Positions 1 through 6,392 of a DNA stretch of 17,460 nt are shown piece after piece. The DNA lies in the NCBI GenBank assembly GCA_946187095.1, contig CAMHPW010000007.1, forward strand, positions 1 through 17,460, written 5' to 3'. The position numbers were made by a program, and so were the translations under genes. How positions within the stretch are numbered: position 1 is the stretch's first letter; each line of letters starts with the position of its first letter. Source of the DNA: an uncultured Clostridia bacterium (GTDB lineage Bacteria; Bacillota; Clostridia; Oscillospirales; Acutalibacteraceae). The notes below the pieces were generated by a model. That model ran no database searches and had not been told where the DNA came from. It worked only from the letters and a program-made list of their open reading frames with translations.

Positions 1-99
1 CCAGCCCGAGAAGGTGTTTACGATTTGATGGGCCGCAAAGTGATGAACCCTCGTCAAGGCCTCTACATTATGAACGGCAAGAAAGTCTGGGTCAAGTAA
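1..99 (+). CDS. 3' end of a secreted protein with a type IX secretion C-terminal sorting domain (partial)
   Basis: The open frame starts before the window and ends at the TAA at 97-99. Thirty-two residues remain, including VYDLMGRKV, then GLYIMNGKKVWVK at the very C-terminus. This is the usual ending of Bacteroidales (Prevotella/Bacteroides) proteins exported by the type IX (Por) secretion system: VYD-L-GR-(K/R)-V, a short linker, then GLYI-NG-KK at the end. The domain directs export across an outer membrane and is then removed. The identity of the mature protein cannot be seen. Codon choice (cgt, ggc, cgc, aag, gtc) and higher GC differ from the genes after base 330. A type IX signal makes no sense in the Gram-positive organism that the rest of the window suggests, so this end is probably foreign or chimeric. 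Confidence 0.75.
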   Translation, partial: PAREGVYDLMGRKVMNPRQGLYIMNGKKVWVK

Positions 100-122
100 C
101 TTTCCTGCCATAAGAACCATAC

Positions 123-184
123 ACACCCGCTGCGCATTTGGCCGTACATACGCCACGACCGAATGCGCATCGGGTGTTTTGTGA
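123..184 (+). terminator. Rho-independent terminator of the Bacteroidales-like gene
   Basis: A long inverted repeat pairs 123-138 with 162-177: 16 positions with one mismatch, arms ACACCCGCTGCGCATT and AATGCGCATCGGGTGT. A 23-base loop separates them and TTTT follows. It lies 24 bases after the stop codon, so it should end that transcript. Confidence 0.75.
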
Positions 185-201
185 CAATCACACCGAGTGT
201 A

Positions 202-290
202 CTATTATAGAGGCGCAGGGCGTTCCATTATAATGGTACCGCCTGCGCCGTTAGATTGATGCACGGTGCTCCCTTCTATTATGAGAGGCG
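202..290. repeat. Short direct repeat flanking a palindromic hairpin
   Basis: CTATTATAGAGGCG (202-215) recurs as CTATTATGAGAGGCG (276-290) with one extra base. Between them an inverted repeat pairs 212-219 and 221-222 with 240-249 (GGCGCAGG against CCTGCGCC, one bulged G). Its centre is the perfect 12-base palindrome CCATTATAATGG (225-236). There is no T tract, so it is not an ordinary terminator. It could be a mobile-element scar or a junction between two genomes. Confidence 0.4.
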
Positions 291-317
291 TTTGTTTCTT
301 CTCATTTCTTTGAACAT
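279..317 (-). pseudogene. Possible 12-codon remnant of a gene start
   Basis: On the minus strand AAAGGAG (333-327) is followed nine bases later by an ATG that encodes MFKEMRRNKRLS and then two stop codons in a row (TAA TAG). The ribosome site is good. The peptide resembles the first residues of pyridoxamine 5'-phosphate oxidase/NimA-like flavoproteins common in clostridia (MF-EMRR pattern). The rest of such a protein is absent in all three frames. It may be the stub left where foreign sequence joins the chromosome, or a short leader peptide. The family resemblance is from memory and covers very few residues. Confidence 0.3.
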
Positions 318-433
318 GACGGATATCTCCTTTGTTAAATTTTTTTTTATTATATAAAAATTTTTTTGCATTGTCAATCAATATGATTTTATCGCATGGC
401 ATTTATATTTTTTGTATAAAATTTTGTACATAC
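318..433. other. AT-rich intergenic stretch without a gene
   Basis: This is very AT-rich, with runs of nine and seven T near 341-367. Apart from the minus-strand ribosome site at 327-333 and plus-strand promoters further right, I see no gene, RNA or clear repeat. A promoter for the minus-strand stub could lie here but no convincing -35/-10 pair was found. Confidence 0.4.
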
Positions 434-461
434 TTGACAGTTTGAAAAGAGTATTTATAGA
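434..461 (+). promoter_or_regulatory. Upstream sigma-A-type promoter of the secreted protein gene
   Basis: A perfect -35 TTGACA (434-439) is followed after 16 bases by TATAGA (456-461), which matches the -10 consensus in four of six positions. A transcript from here would have a leader of about 215 bases. It would pass a weak hairpin (568-584) followed by eight T (591-598), which could cause early termination. Confidence 0.45.
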
Positions 462-586
462 AAATATATAATCTTTTTGATGAAAAATTGTGCATTGCTT
501 ATAATATATGCTTTTTAAGTGGTATAAAAAATAATTTGATTGATAAAAACAGCGATTTTGTGAGAATGGGAATTCCGAACTCCCCC

Positions 587-615
587 TTGATTTTTTTTGA
601 ATTGCATAGTATAAT
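587..615 (+). promoter_or_regulatory. Main sigma-A-type promoter of the secreted protein gene
   Basis: TTGATT (587-592) is separated by 17 bases from a perfect -10 TATAAT (610-615). Start of transcription would be near 622, giving a leader of about 63 bases. That leader contains a perfect seven-base stem, TGAAACT with AGTTTCA, just before the AGGAGG ribosome site. Confidence 0.6.
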
Positions 616-684
616 AAACATGATGAAACTTGTATATGAGAGTTTCAAGAAAATTTTTAACATTGTTTAGGAGGATTTACTACA

Positions 685-1464
685 ATGAGAAAGTCAAAAG
701 TTTTGAGTGTAGCTATGTCAGCAGTATTGGTTGCATCTTTGGCAGCAGCCGCTTCCGTAAGCGTATCCGCTGAAATCTCAAAGTCATCTGATATTCCCTC
801 ACACTCAGTCGGTGTTGTAGGTAGTTTCAATGGCTGGGCTAATGACGTTGCTTTGACAGATGCAGACGGTGACGGCGTTTACGAGGGTACAGTTGAAGTA
901 GCTGAAGTAACAGAAGACATGATCGTTGGCTGGAATGTTGACGATGAGCCTACAGGCGAAAGCTATCTCCAGTTCAAAGTACGTCTTGACGGCGAGTGGA
1001 CAGACAGCTGGGGCAACTATGAGCCTTTGAATGACCGTACATGGAACAGCCAGTCCAACGTGCCTGTAAAAGAGGCCGTTGTTGGTCAGCCCATCACATT
1101 CACCGTTTACTTCGATATCAAGAATCCTGCTCCGGCAGCTCTCGCTAACCCCGATTCCTATGCAGAAGCAGGCAGCGATGACTATATGTACCTCAACGTA
1201 TACTACAAGGTAGTGGAAACAAAAACAGAAGAGCCTTCCAAAGAAGAAGAACCTTCCAAAGAAGAAGAGCCTTCAAAGGAAGATACTTCTTCACAGACAC
1301 CCGTTACTACAACCGGTGACACTTCAAAAGTAGCAGTTGAGGATAAGACAGATTCAACAGTTCCTGCAACAGGTGACGCTACATCTGCTGCTGCACTCGC
1401 TGCTGTAGTAGTTGCATCTCTCGGCATCGCAGTTGTTATGACAAAGAAAGCATCTGCTAAATAA
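685..1464 (+). CDS. Secreted, probably cell-wall-anchored protein with a carbohydrate-binding-like domain
   Basis: A 259-residue surface protein. Residues 1-29 are a signal peptide: RKSK, a long Ala/Val-rich core, likely cleavage after VSA. Residues 43-115 resemble an immunoglobulin-like starch or glycan recognition domain: GSFNGW (46-51), DADGDGVYEGTV (59-70) and LQFKVRLDGEWTDSWG (95-110), the pattern of CBM48/CBM26-like and SusE-like modules. Residues 182-199 hold three EEPSKE repeats in an acidic, Thr/Ser-rich linker. The C-terminus is VPATGD (226-231), a hydrophobic segment, and a tail with KK. This is the layout of a sortase substrate, though the motif is VPATG rather than LPXTG. There is no catalytic domain, so a glycan-binding or adhesin role is inferred. 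The ATG follows TTAGGAGGA with normal spacing. It is a single-gene unit with its own promoters and terminator. Confidence 0.7.
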   Translation: MRKSKVLSVAMSAVLVASLAAAASVSVSAEISKSSDIPSHSVGVVGSFNGWANDVALTDADGDGVYEGTVEVAEVTEDMIVGWNVDDEPTGESYLQFKVRLDGEWTDSWGNYEPLNDRTWNSQSNVPVKEAVVGQPITFTVYFDIKNPAPAALANPDSYAEAGSDDYMYLNVYYKVVETKTEEPSKEEEPSKEEEPSKEDTSSQTPVTTTGDTSKVAVEDKTDSTVPATGDATSAAALAAVVVASLGIAVVMTKKASAK

Positions 1465-1493
1465 TTCTTGTTGGTACTCTTAACAAACAATTT

Positions 1494-1530
1494 CGGCTGA
1501 ATGGTTCTTACACCGTTCAGCCGTTTTTTT
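1494..1530 (+). terminator. Terminator of the secreted protein gene
   Basis: CGGCTGAATGG (1494-1504) pairs with CCGTTCAGCCG (1513-1523) except for one position, around an eight-base loop, and seven T follow. It lies about 30 bases after the stop codon. Confidence 0.85.
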
Positions 1531-1599
1531 AATGAGGAATTAGGAATGAGGAGTTAGGAATATTTTTCATTCCTAATTCCTCATTCCTCATTCCTAATT
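1531..1599. repeat. Heptanucleotide tandem repeats in a 31-base inverted repeat
   Basis: The left arm (1531-1561) repeats GGAATTA/GGAATGA with a seven-base period. The right arm (1569-1599) repeats ATTCCTA/ATTCCTC. The arms pair over 31 bases with three mismatches around a seven-base loop. The right arm ends at the stop codon of the minus-strand gene. The same kind of element lies after purC, with the same TAATGAG start and CCTAATT end. It is a small dispersed repeat, not a classical terminator on the plus strand. Confidence 0.75.
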
Positions 1600-2627
1600 C
1601 AGATTCCGTAGAGGTTCAAGTCCCATGCGGGAATGTGGGGGTGCTGTCGCAGATAAAGCCGATAATTCGGGTTGATATCGTGAATGAGCAGGGGGAGAGT
1701 GAAAATATCTTCACTTCTGTGATAAAGGGCAATATTGAGTTTGGGCTTGTCACGTTTCAGGGTATCAGTGCCGCCTTTGAGAGCCTGTAATTCCGCCCCC
1801 TCAACGTCTATCTTGATATAGGACACTCTCTGAATCTGAAAGAGAGTGTCTGTTTTTGTGACGGCAAGTTTTTGTGAGCCTGTCGAATGGATTGATGAGC
1901 CACGCCCCGTGGAATCGGCAAAATTCACATAGCCGTCACTGTCCCAGATGCCCATGTTCCAGAGATGTATGTTATCAAGCGTTTTGGCATAGGCTTTCAG
2001 CTTTTTGAAAGTCTTTTTGTCGGGTTCAAGGGCGGTGATATGCCTGTAACTGCCGTTGGTATAGTGCAGAAATTCCTGTATGGTATCGCCCCTGTAGGCA
2101 CCCAAATCAAGATAGCTTTCCTTTTCCGTTAAGTTCAGTATACGGAAAATCTCGTCTTTATCCGTGAAAATTTCCGTGAGATAACGGATATTCCCCGTGA
2201 GTTTGAAATTGATTTCGTTTTCTAGGACTTTTTTGGAAAAGTCATCTGCAAGGATATCAAAGACTTTGTTGATTTTATCTTTGTTCTGCTGATAGAAAGC
2301 GTGGTTGAAAATAGTATCTCCGTAAACGGGAACGTCGGGGGCGAAAAGTGTGTATGTTTGTGAAAGGGAAAGGATATGTTCGATAACGTCATTTCGCTGA
2401 GAGCCGAAAGCCGTTAGTATAATGATATCTTTCGGGAAATCGGCAAGTTTTTTCACGGTGAAGCCGTGAAACGTCTGTCCCCTGACGAAATCGTCACTTG
2501 CCATGATACCGTGGATTTGTATGCCGAGTCTGTCGAGTTCGGAAATGATCTTATCCGCACCGTTTCCCATGCCGTAGATAATGATTTTTTTGTGAGTATC
2601 TTTGAGAGAATCCCATATATCTTTCAT
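1599..2627 (-). CDS. FkbM-family SAM-dependent methyltransferase with N-terminal Rossmann-like domain
   Basis: A 342-residue protein with two parts. Residues 13-75 start with KKIIIYGMGNGADKIISEL, a Rossmann-like nucleotide-binding fold often placed in front of FkbM methyltransferases in gut clostridia. Residues 171-300 form the methyltransferase: SAM motif YLDLGAYRGDT (172-182), acidic residue in LEPD (200-203), and KIDVEGAELQALKGG (272-286), the family hallmark. FkbM enzymes transfer methyl groups to oxygen of sugars or small molecules, often in surface glycan or secondary metabolite pathways. The substrate here cannot be told. GAGGTGA precedes the ATG. A terminator lies just upstream, and no clear promoter was found between it and this gene, so expression may depend on readthrough. 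No glycan cluster surrounds it. Confidence 0.8.
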   Translation of the reverse strand: MKDIWDSLKDTHKKIIIYGMGNGADKIISELDRLGIQIHGIMASDDFVRGQTFHGFTVKKLADFPKDIIILTAFGSQRNDVIEHILSLSQTYTLFAPDVPVYGDTIFNHAFYQQNKDKINKVFDILADDFSKKVLENEINFKLTGNIRYLTEIFTDKDEIFRILNLTEKESYLDLGAYRGDTIQEFLHYTNGSYRHITALEPDKKTFKKLKAYAKTLDNIHLWNMGIWDSDGYVNFADSTGRGSSIHSTGSQKLAVTKTDTLFQIQRVSYIKIDVEGAELQALKGGTDTLKRDKPKLNIALYHRSEDIFTLPLLIHDINPNYRLYLRQHPHIPAWDLNLYGI

Positions 2628-2634
2628 GCCGTCA

Positions 2635-2671
2635 CCTCAAAAAAATACCCTGTTCCGAGAGCAGAACAGGG
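2635..2671 (-). terminator. Terminator after mgsA
   Basis: On the minus strand CCCTGTTC pairs perfectly with GAACAGGG (2671-2664 with 2655-2648) around an eight-base loop, followed by TATTTTTTT. It lies 27 bases after the stop of mgsA and about ten bases before the start of the methyltransferase gene, whose ribosome site directly follows the T tract. Confidence 0.8.
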
Positions 2672-2697
2672 GGAAAATGTATTGTTGAAAACAAGTT

Positions 2698-3096
2698 TTA
2701 TGAACGGAGAATATCACGCCAGTCAAGGTCACCTCTTTCAAGACCGTGAATCAGGACCTCACCTGTTGCGATATTGGTGGCAACGGGAATGTTGTGCATA
2801 TCGCACAGACGAAGTATCTGCATATCATTGGGTTCATGGGGCTTGGGGTTGAGCGGATCCCTGAGGAAGATGAGCATATCTATCTCATTGAAAGCGATCC
2901 GTGCAGCGATCTGCTGATCACCGCCCTGAGAGCCGCTGAGAAATCTTGTGATATGCAGACCTGTTGCTTCCGAAACCATTTTGCCTGTCGAGCCTGTTGC
3001 ACAGAGATTATGTCTGCTGAGTATGCCGCAGTAAGCGATGCAGAACTGCACCATCAGTTCCTTTTTGGCATCATGTGCTATCAAAGCTATATTCAT
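2698..3096 (-). CDS. mgsA: Methylglyoxal synthase
   Basis: A 132-residue cytoplasmic enzyme that turns dihydroxyacetone phosphate into methylglyoxal and phosphate, bypassing lower glycolysis when phosphate is scarce. [10 protein letters not shown] (3-12), ATGSTGK (33-39, phosphate binding) and [14 protein letters not shown] (54-67, with catalytic Asp60) are diagnostic. [15 protein letters not shown] (77-91) holds the active-site His87. The E. coli residue Asp101 corresponds to Asn90 here, but Asp91 follows at once; I recall HEPND as a common variant in clostridial homologues. Length is slightly below the E. coli enzyme. AGGAGGGG precedes the start. It lies 35 bases after the MinD-like gene, as mgsA often sits at the end of clostridial min clusters, so the two are probably co-transcribed. 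Confidence 0.93.
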   Translation of the reverse strand: MNIALIAHDAKKELMVQFCIAYCGILSRHNLCATGSTGKMVSEATGLHITRFLSGSQGGDQQIAARIAFNEIDMLIFLRDPLNPKPHEPNDMQILRLCDMHNIPVATNIATGEVLIHGLERGDLDWRDILRS

Positions 3097-3131
3097 AATA
3101 ATTTCCCCTCCTGAAAAAATGATATTTTTAT

Positions 3132-3845
3132 TTAGAAAAGCGGAATATCCATTCCATCGAGTCTTGCGGCTATCCTGTCGAGAGCAAAAATAGCTTTCGA
3201 CTTGTTCTTTACAGGCTGACTTTTTTGGAATGCAAGGGAAAGCTCACTGTCTTCAGGGACGATCCCCAGAAGCCTTGCACCGACCTGATCAATGACTGCA
3301 TCAAGGTCATCAAAAAAGTCATTACCGAAAAATTCCTTTTCGCTGAAACGGTTGATGACAAGGCGGATATCCCGACAGCGATTTTTTTTACATTCAAGCA
3401 GGACTCTGTTGCCGCATCTGACGGAAAGCGGAGTCGCTTCGGCATTGATAACTGTCTGAAAATGACTTGAAAGACCGTATGCAAGATCACCTGCATGACA
3501 GTCTAAAAGTATGTAGTCATAGTTGAGAGTTTCGAGCATATCCCTGAAAACGTCGGGTGAAACGCCTGTATTTTCCTGCGGAGCAGGCATGACATACAGA
3601 CCGTCTGCGAGATCGGACTGATAGACAGCATTTTCCGTATGGCAGTTCTGAGCAAGAGCATCACCCACATCAAAGACCAGCCTGTCGGAAACGCCGAGCA
3701 TAAAGTCGATGCTTCTCATTCCCGATACGCAGTCTATGACAAGAACGGATTTTTTTCTCCCTGCAAGAGCGATCCCCAAGCCTGCGGTCAGGAATGAACC
3801 GCCCGAACCGCCTTTGGCAGAGATGATAACAGTCACCTTTTTCAT
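3132..3845 (-). CDS. MinD/ParA-like protein with a degenerate Walker A motif
   Basis: A 237-residue relative of the division-site ATPase MinD. Family features include [22 protein letters not shown] (start), [15 protein letters not shown] (37-51, matching MinD DADxGLRNLDLLLG), [10 protein letters not shown] (55-64), GLYVMPAPQ (82-90), [11 protein letters not shown] (109-119, Walker B) and [12 protein letters not shown] near the C-terminus. The deviant Walker A of MinD is KGGVGKT. Here it reads KGGSGGS (11-17): the signature Lys11 remains, but the second lysine, needed to hold the nucleotide phosphates, is glycine. Walker B has Cys where MinD has Ser. No clear amphipathic membrane helix ends the protein, and minC/minE are absent nearby. 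A non-hydrolysing paralogue, or a P-loop that binds differently, is inferred. The ATG follows AGGGGT; its own promoter lies upstream. Confidence 0.8.
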   Translation of the reverse strand: MKKVTVIISAKGGSGGSFLTAGLGIALAGRKKSVLVIDCVSGMRSIDFMLGVSDRLVFDVGDALAQNCHTENAVYQSDLADGLYVMPAPQENTGVSPDVFRDMLETLNYDYILLDCHAGDLAYGLSSHFQTVINAEATPLSVRCGNRVLLECKKNRCRDIRLVINRFSEKEFFGNDFFDDLDAVIDQVGARLLGIVPEDSELSLAFQKSQPVKNKSKAIFALDRIAARLDGMDIPLF

Positions 3846-3863
3846 TTTCAGATACCCCTAATA

Positions 3864-3892
3864 AGCATATCACACAATTAAAATAAAGTCAA
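3864..3892 (-). promoter_or_regulatory. Promoter of the MinD-like/mgsA unit
   Basis: Read on the minus strand, TTGACT (3892-3887) is followed after 17 bases by TATGCT (3869-3864). Spacing and location fit a sigma-A promoter about 20 bases upstream of the start codon region. Confidence 0.6.
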
Positions 3893-3940
3893 GATTTTTT
3901 TTTCATACACTTTTTATAAATGCAGGCTTTTTTGGGATAC

Positions 3941-3976
3941 AAAAAAGCTGTATCACAAACGATACAGCTTTTCCAT
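3941..3976. terminator. Two-sided terminator, mainly ending gdhA
   Basis: AAAAGCTGTATC (3943-3954) and GATACAGCTTTT (3961-3972) form a perfect 12-base stem with a six-base loop. The minus strand then has a T-rich run, so it should end gdhA transcription, 33 bases after its stop codon. The plus side also ends in TTTT. Confidence 0.85.
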
Positions 3977-4004
3977 TATATATTAAGAATATGAAGAAGT
4001 GAAA

Positions 4005-5345
4005 TTATACAATACCCTGAGCCATCATAGCATCTGCTACTTTTACGAAGCCCGCAATGTTGGCACCTGCAACGAGATTCTTGCCGAGGTTGTACTTCTC
4101 ACAAGCTGCAACGCTCTGCTTGAAGATGTTGACCATGATATTTTCGAGTTTAGCGTAAACTTCTTCTTCTGTGAATACAAGGTGTTCAGCATTCTGAGCC
4201 ATCTCGATACAGGAGCAGGCAACGCCGCCTGCATTGGCAGCCTTGGAAGGACCTACAACTACGCCGTTTTCCTGGAGATAGGCGATTGCTTCATTTCTGG
4301 TAGGCATATTGGCACCTTCGCAGAGGAACTTACAGCCGTTGGCAACCATCTTTTTAGCATCCTCAAGATAAATCTCATTCTGAGTAGCACAAGGAATATA
4401 GAGATCAGCCTTAACGCCCCAGGGCTTCTCGCCTGCGAAGAATTTAGCACCCGGGAATTTGTCTGCATAGGGAGCACAGATGTTCTTGCCGCTGCTTCTG
4501 AGTTCGAGGAGATAGTCGATCTTTTCGCCTGAAACGCCGTCTTCATCAAGGATATAGCCGTCAGGACCGGAAATGGTGATAACTTTTGCACCAAGCTCTG
4601 TGAGCTTTTTGCAGGTACCCCATGCAACATTACCGAAGCCGGATACCACTGCTGTCTTGCCTGCAAGCTCTTCCCCGCAGTATTTGAGCATTTCTCTTGC
4701 ATAGAATACGATACCGTAGCCGGTAGCTTCTGCTCTGCCGAGGAGACCGCCGTAACCAACGCCCTTACCTGTGAGAGTACCGTCATAAGCGTCTCTGATT
4801 CTCTTGTACTGACCCATCATGTAGCCGATCTCTCTGCCGCCTACGCCGAGGTCGCCTGCAGGAACGTCCGTGTTGGGACCGATATGTCTGTAAAGCTCTG
4901 TGATAAAGGACTGGCAGAATCTCATGATCTCCATGTCTGACTTGCCGTTGGGATCGAAGTCAGCACCGCCCTTGCCGCCGCCGATGGGAAGACCTGTGAG
5001 GGAGTTCTTGAAAATCTGCTCGAAGCCGAGGAACTTGATGATACTGATATTTACATTGGGAGCGAAACGGAGACCGCCCTTATACGGACCAAGGGCACTG
5101 TTGAACTGTACACGGAAACCACGGTTCACCTGTACATTGCCGTTGTCGTCCACCCACGGAACTCTGAACATGATCTGTCTTTCAGGTTCTGTGATTCTTT
5201 CGATAAGAGCCATTTTCTGATACTGGGGATTAGCCTCAAATACAGGCTCCAAAGATGTCAATACTTCTGTAGCAGTCTGGAGGAATTCTTCCTGACCGGG
5301 ATTTTTTTTGGCGAGCTTTTCAAGCTGTTCACTTACATAAGACAT
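4005..5345 (-). CDS. gdhA: NADP-type glutamate dehydrogenase
   Basis: A 446-residue hexameric enzyme of the usual length. It makes glutamate from 2-oxoglutarate and ammonium with NAD(P)H, the main ammonium-fixing route when ammonium is plentiful. The substrate-binding region shows GPYKGGLRFAP (86-96, Lys89) and LPIGGGKGGADFDP (119-132, catalytic Lys125), then PAGDLGVGGREIG (162-174, with the conserved Asp). The coenzyme domain begins with VVSGFGNVAWG, a GxGxxA/G Rossmann turn, and later CEGANMPT and ANAGGVACSCIEMAQN. NADP rather than NAD use is inferred from similarity to the E. coli GdhA class. AAGGAG lies ten bases before the ATG. It diverges from purC across a 336-base gap and ends in a strong terminator, so it is its own unit. 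Confidence 0.95.
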   Translation of the reverse strand: MSYVSEQLEKLAKKNPGQEEFLQTATEVLTSLEPVFEANPQYQKMALIERITEPERQIMFRVPWVDDNGNVQVNRGFRVQFNSALGPYKGGLRFAPNVNISIIKFLGFEQIFKNSLTGLPIGGGKGGADFDPNGKSDMEIMRFCQSFITELYRHIGPNTDVPAGDLGVGGREIGYMMGQYKRIRDAYDGTLTGKGVGYGGLLGRAEATGYGIVFYAREMLKYCGEELAGKTAVVSGFGNVAWGTCKKLTELGAKVITISGPDGYILDEDGVSGEKIDYLLELRSSGKNICAPYADKFPGAKFFAGEKPWGVKADLYIPCATQNEIYLEDAKKMVANGCKFLCEGANMPTRNEAIAYLQENGVVVGPSKAANAGGVACSCIEMAQNAEHLVFTEEEVYAKLENIMVNIFKQSVAACEKYNLGKNLVAGANIAGFVKVADAMMAQGIV

Positions 5346-5380
5346 TTCACTGTCACTCCTTAAAAGTTTTCAAAAATAAT

Positions 5381-5403
5381 GGTGCCTCTTGCATGAAAGC
5401 ACC
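5381..5403 (-). promoter_or_regulatory. Hairpin in the gdhA leader
   Basis: GGTGC (5381-5385) and GCACC (5399-5403) pair around a 13-base loop in the untranslated leader, about 20 bases before the ribosome site. It matches no riboswitch I recognise. A role in translation or mRNA stability is only possible. Confidence 0.25.
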
Positions 5404-5427
5404 GTACAGTCATTCACTGCAAGCCCT

Positions 5428-5456
5428 ATTTTAGCATATCGTTTCCAAAAAATCAA
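5428..5456 (-). promoter_or_regulatory. Promoter of gdhA
   Basis: On the minus strand TTGATT (5456-5451), a 17-base spacer and TAAAAT (5433-5428) form a good sigma-A promoter. Transcription would start near 5421, giving a leader of about 75 bases. Confidence 0.6.
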
Positions 5457-5575
5457 CCGTTTTTTGCAAGTTTGACATGATAAAATTGCATTTTCGTCAA
5501 TATCTTAAAAATATACAAAGAATAATTGAAATATTTGTACAGAGTGTAAAAAAATATTTTGAGCCTGATAAAATC
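5457..5575. other. Divergent intergenic region between gdhA and purC
   Basis: The 336-base gap between the two genes (5346-5681) holds the gdhA leader and promoter on the left and the purC promoter and leader on the right. The middle is AT-rich. I see no gene, no purine riboswitch fold and no PurR-box pair (no CGAAC core), so regulation of the purine operon is not visible here. Confidence 0.5.
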
Positions 5576-5604
5576 TTGCTTAAACTGTCATAAAGATGTA
5601 TAAT
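5576..5604 (+). promoter_or_regulatory. Promoter of the purine operon
   Basis: TTGCTT (5576-5581), a 17-base spacer and a perfect TATAAT (5599-5604). Transcription would start near 5611. The 70-base leader contains CGTTTC (5614-5619) pairing with GAAACG (5630-5635), followed by a short T run (5637-5640) and a second one (about 5648-5654). It might attenuate, but the stem is short. Confidence 0.75.
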
Positions 5605-5681
5605 ATAAATAACCGTTTCATATTTTAGGGAAACGATTTTCAAAAAATTTTTTTCAGCTTAATGAGAGGGGAATTTTTAAA

Positions 5682-6392
5682 ATGGAAAAAGCAGAACTTC
5701 TTTATGAGGGCAAGGCAAAAAAAGTATACGCAATGTCGGAACCGAACTATTGCATGGTAGAATACAAGGATGATGCGACGGCTTTCAACGGTCTGAAAAA
5801 GGGCACGATCGTAGGCAAGGGCATCGTCAACAACAAAATGTCAAACTTCATGTTCAGACTCCTTGAAGAAAAGGGAATCCATACGCACTATGTTGAGCAG
5901 GTCAGTGACCGTGAAACCATCGTGAAACAGGTCAAGATCGTTCCTCTTGAAGTAATTATCAGAAATAAGGCAGCAGGCTCAATGGCAAAGCGTCTTGGTC
6001 TGGAAGAAGGTACGGAACTCAAAACAACTGTACTTGAATTTTCCTATAAAAATGATGAACTCGGCGATCCCCTTATCAATTCCTATCACGCTGTAGCCAT
6101 CGGTGCGGCAACGTGGGAGGATATCGAGACCATCAGCAAAATGGCTCTTGACATCAACAAATACATGGTGGAATTCTTTGCAGGTGTGGGCGTTGAACTC
6201 ATCGACTTCAAGCTCGAATTCGGCAAGACCGTTGATGGTGAAATTGTTCTTGCAGATGAGATCTCACCCGATACCTGTCGTTTCTGGGATATCAAGACGC
6301 ATGAAAAACTCGATAAAGACCGTTTCAGACGTGATCTCGGCGGTGTGGAAGAGGCTTATGCCGAAATGATGAAGCGTATCGGGCTTGGTTAA
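5682..6392 (+). CDS. purC: Phosphoribosylaminoimidazole-succinocarboxamide synthase (SAICAR synthetase)
   Basis: A 236-residue cytoplasmic ligase that joins CAIR and aspartate with ATP to give SAICAR, step eight of inosine monophosphate synthesis. The N-terminus has [11 protein letters not shown] (6-16), the nucleotide-binding start of the family. [19 protein letters not shown] and LIDFKLEFG (about 173-181) follow, then [15 protein letters not shown], which binds magnesium and substrate. Length is that of stand-alone bacterial PurC. GAGAGGGGA precedes the ATG. It is the first gene of a seven-gene operon and sits directly behind the promoter. Its stop codon lies inside the start of a heptad repeat. 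Confidence 0.96.
   Translation: MEKAELLYEGKAKKVYAMSEPNYCMVEYKDDATAFNGLKKGTIVGKGIVNNKMSNFMFRLLEEKGIHTHYVEQVSDRETIVKQVKIVPLEVIIRNKAAGSMAKRLGLEEGTELKTTVLEFSYKNDELGDPLINSYHAVAIGAATWEDIETISKMALDINKYMVEFFAGVGVELIDFKLEFGKTVDGEIVLADEISPDTCRFWDIKTHEKLDKDRFRRDLGGVEEAYAEMMKRIGLG

Noticed and set aside
205..402. Minus-strand frame of 65 codons over the palindrome region
   Set aside because: No ribosome site before its start at 402, low-complexity Lys/Asn-rich beginning. The well-placed start at 317 uses another frame.
488..670. Open frame of 60 codons upstream of the secreted protein gene
   Set aside because: It starts with TTG, has no ribosome site, spans the main promoter and reads like AT-rich noise.
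2466..3114. Plus-strand frames opposite the methyltransferase, mgsA and the MinD-like start
   Set aside because: They are antisense to clearly identified genes, Cys/His-rich in a shadow-frame way and without ribosome sites.
5605..5681. Purine riboswitch or PurR box in front of purC
   Set aside because: The leader is only about 70 bases. No three-way junction fold or paired CGAAC boxes can be seen.
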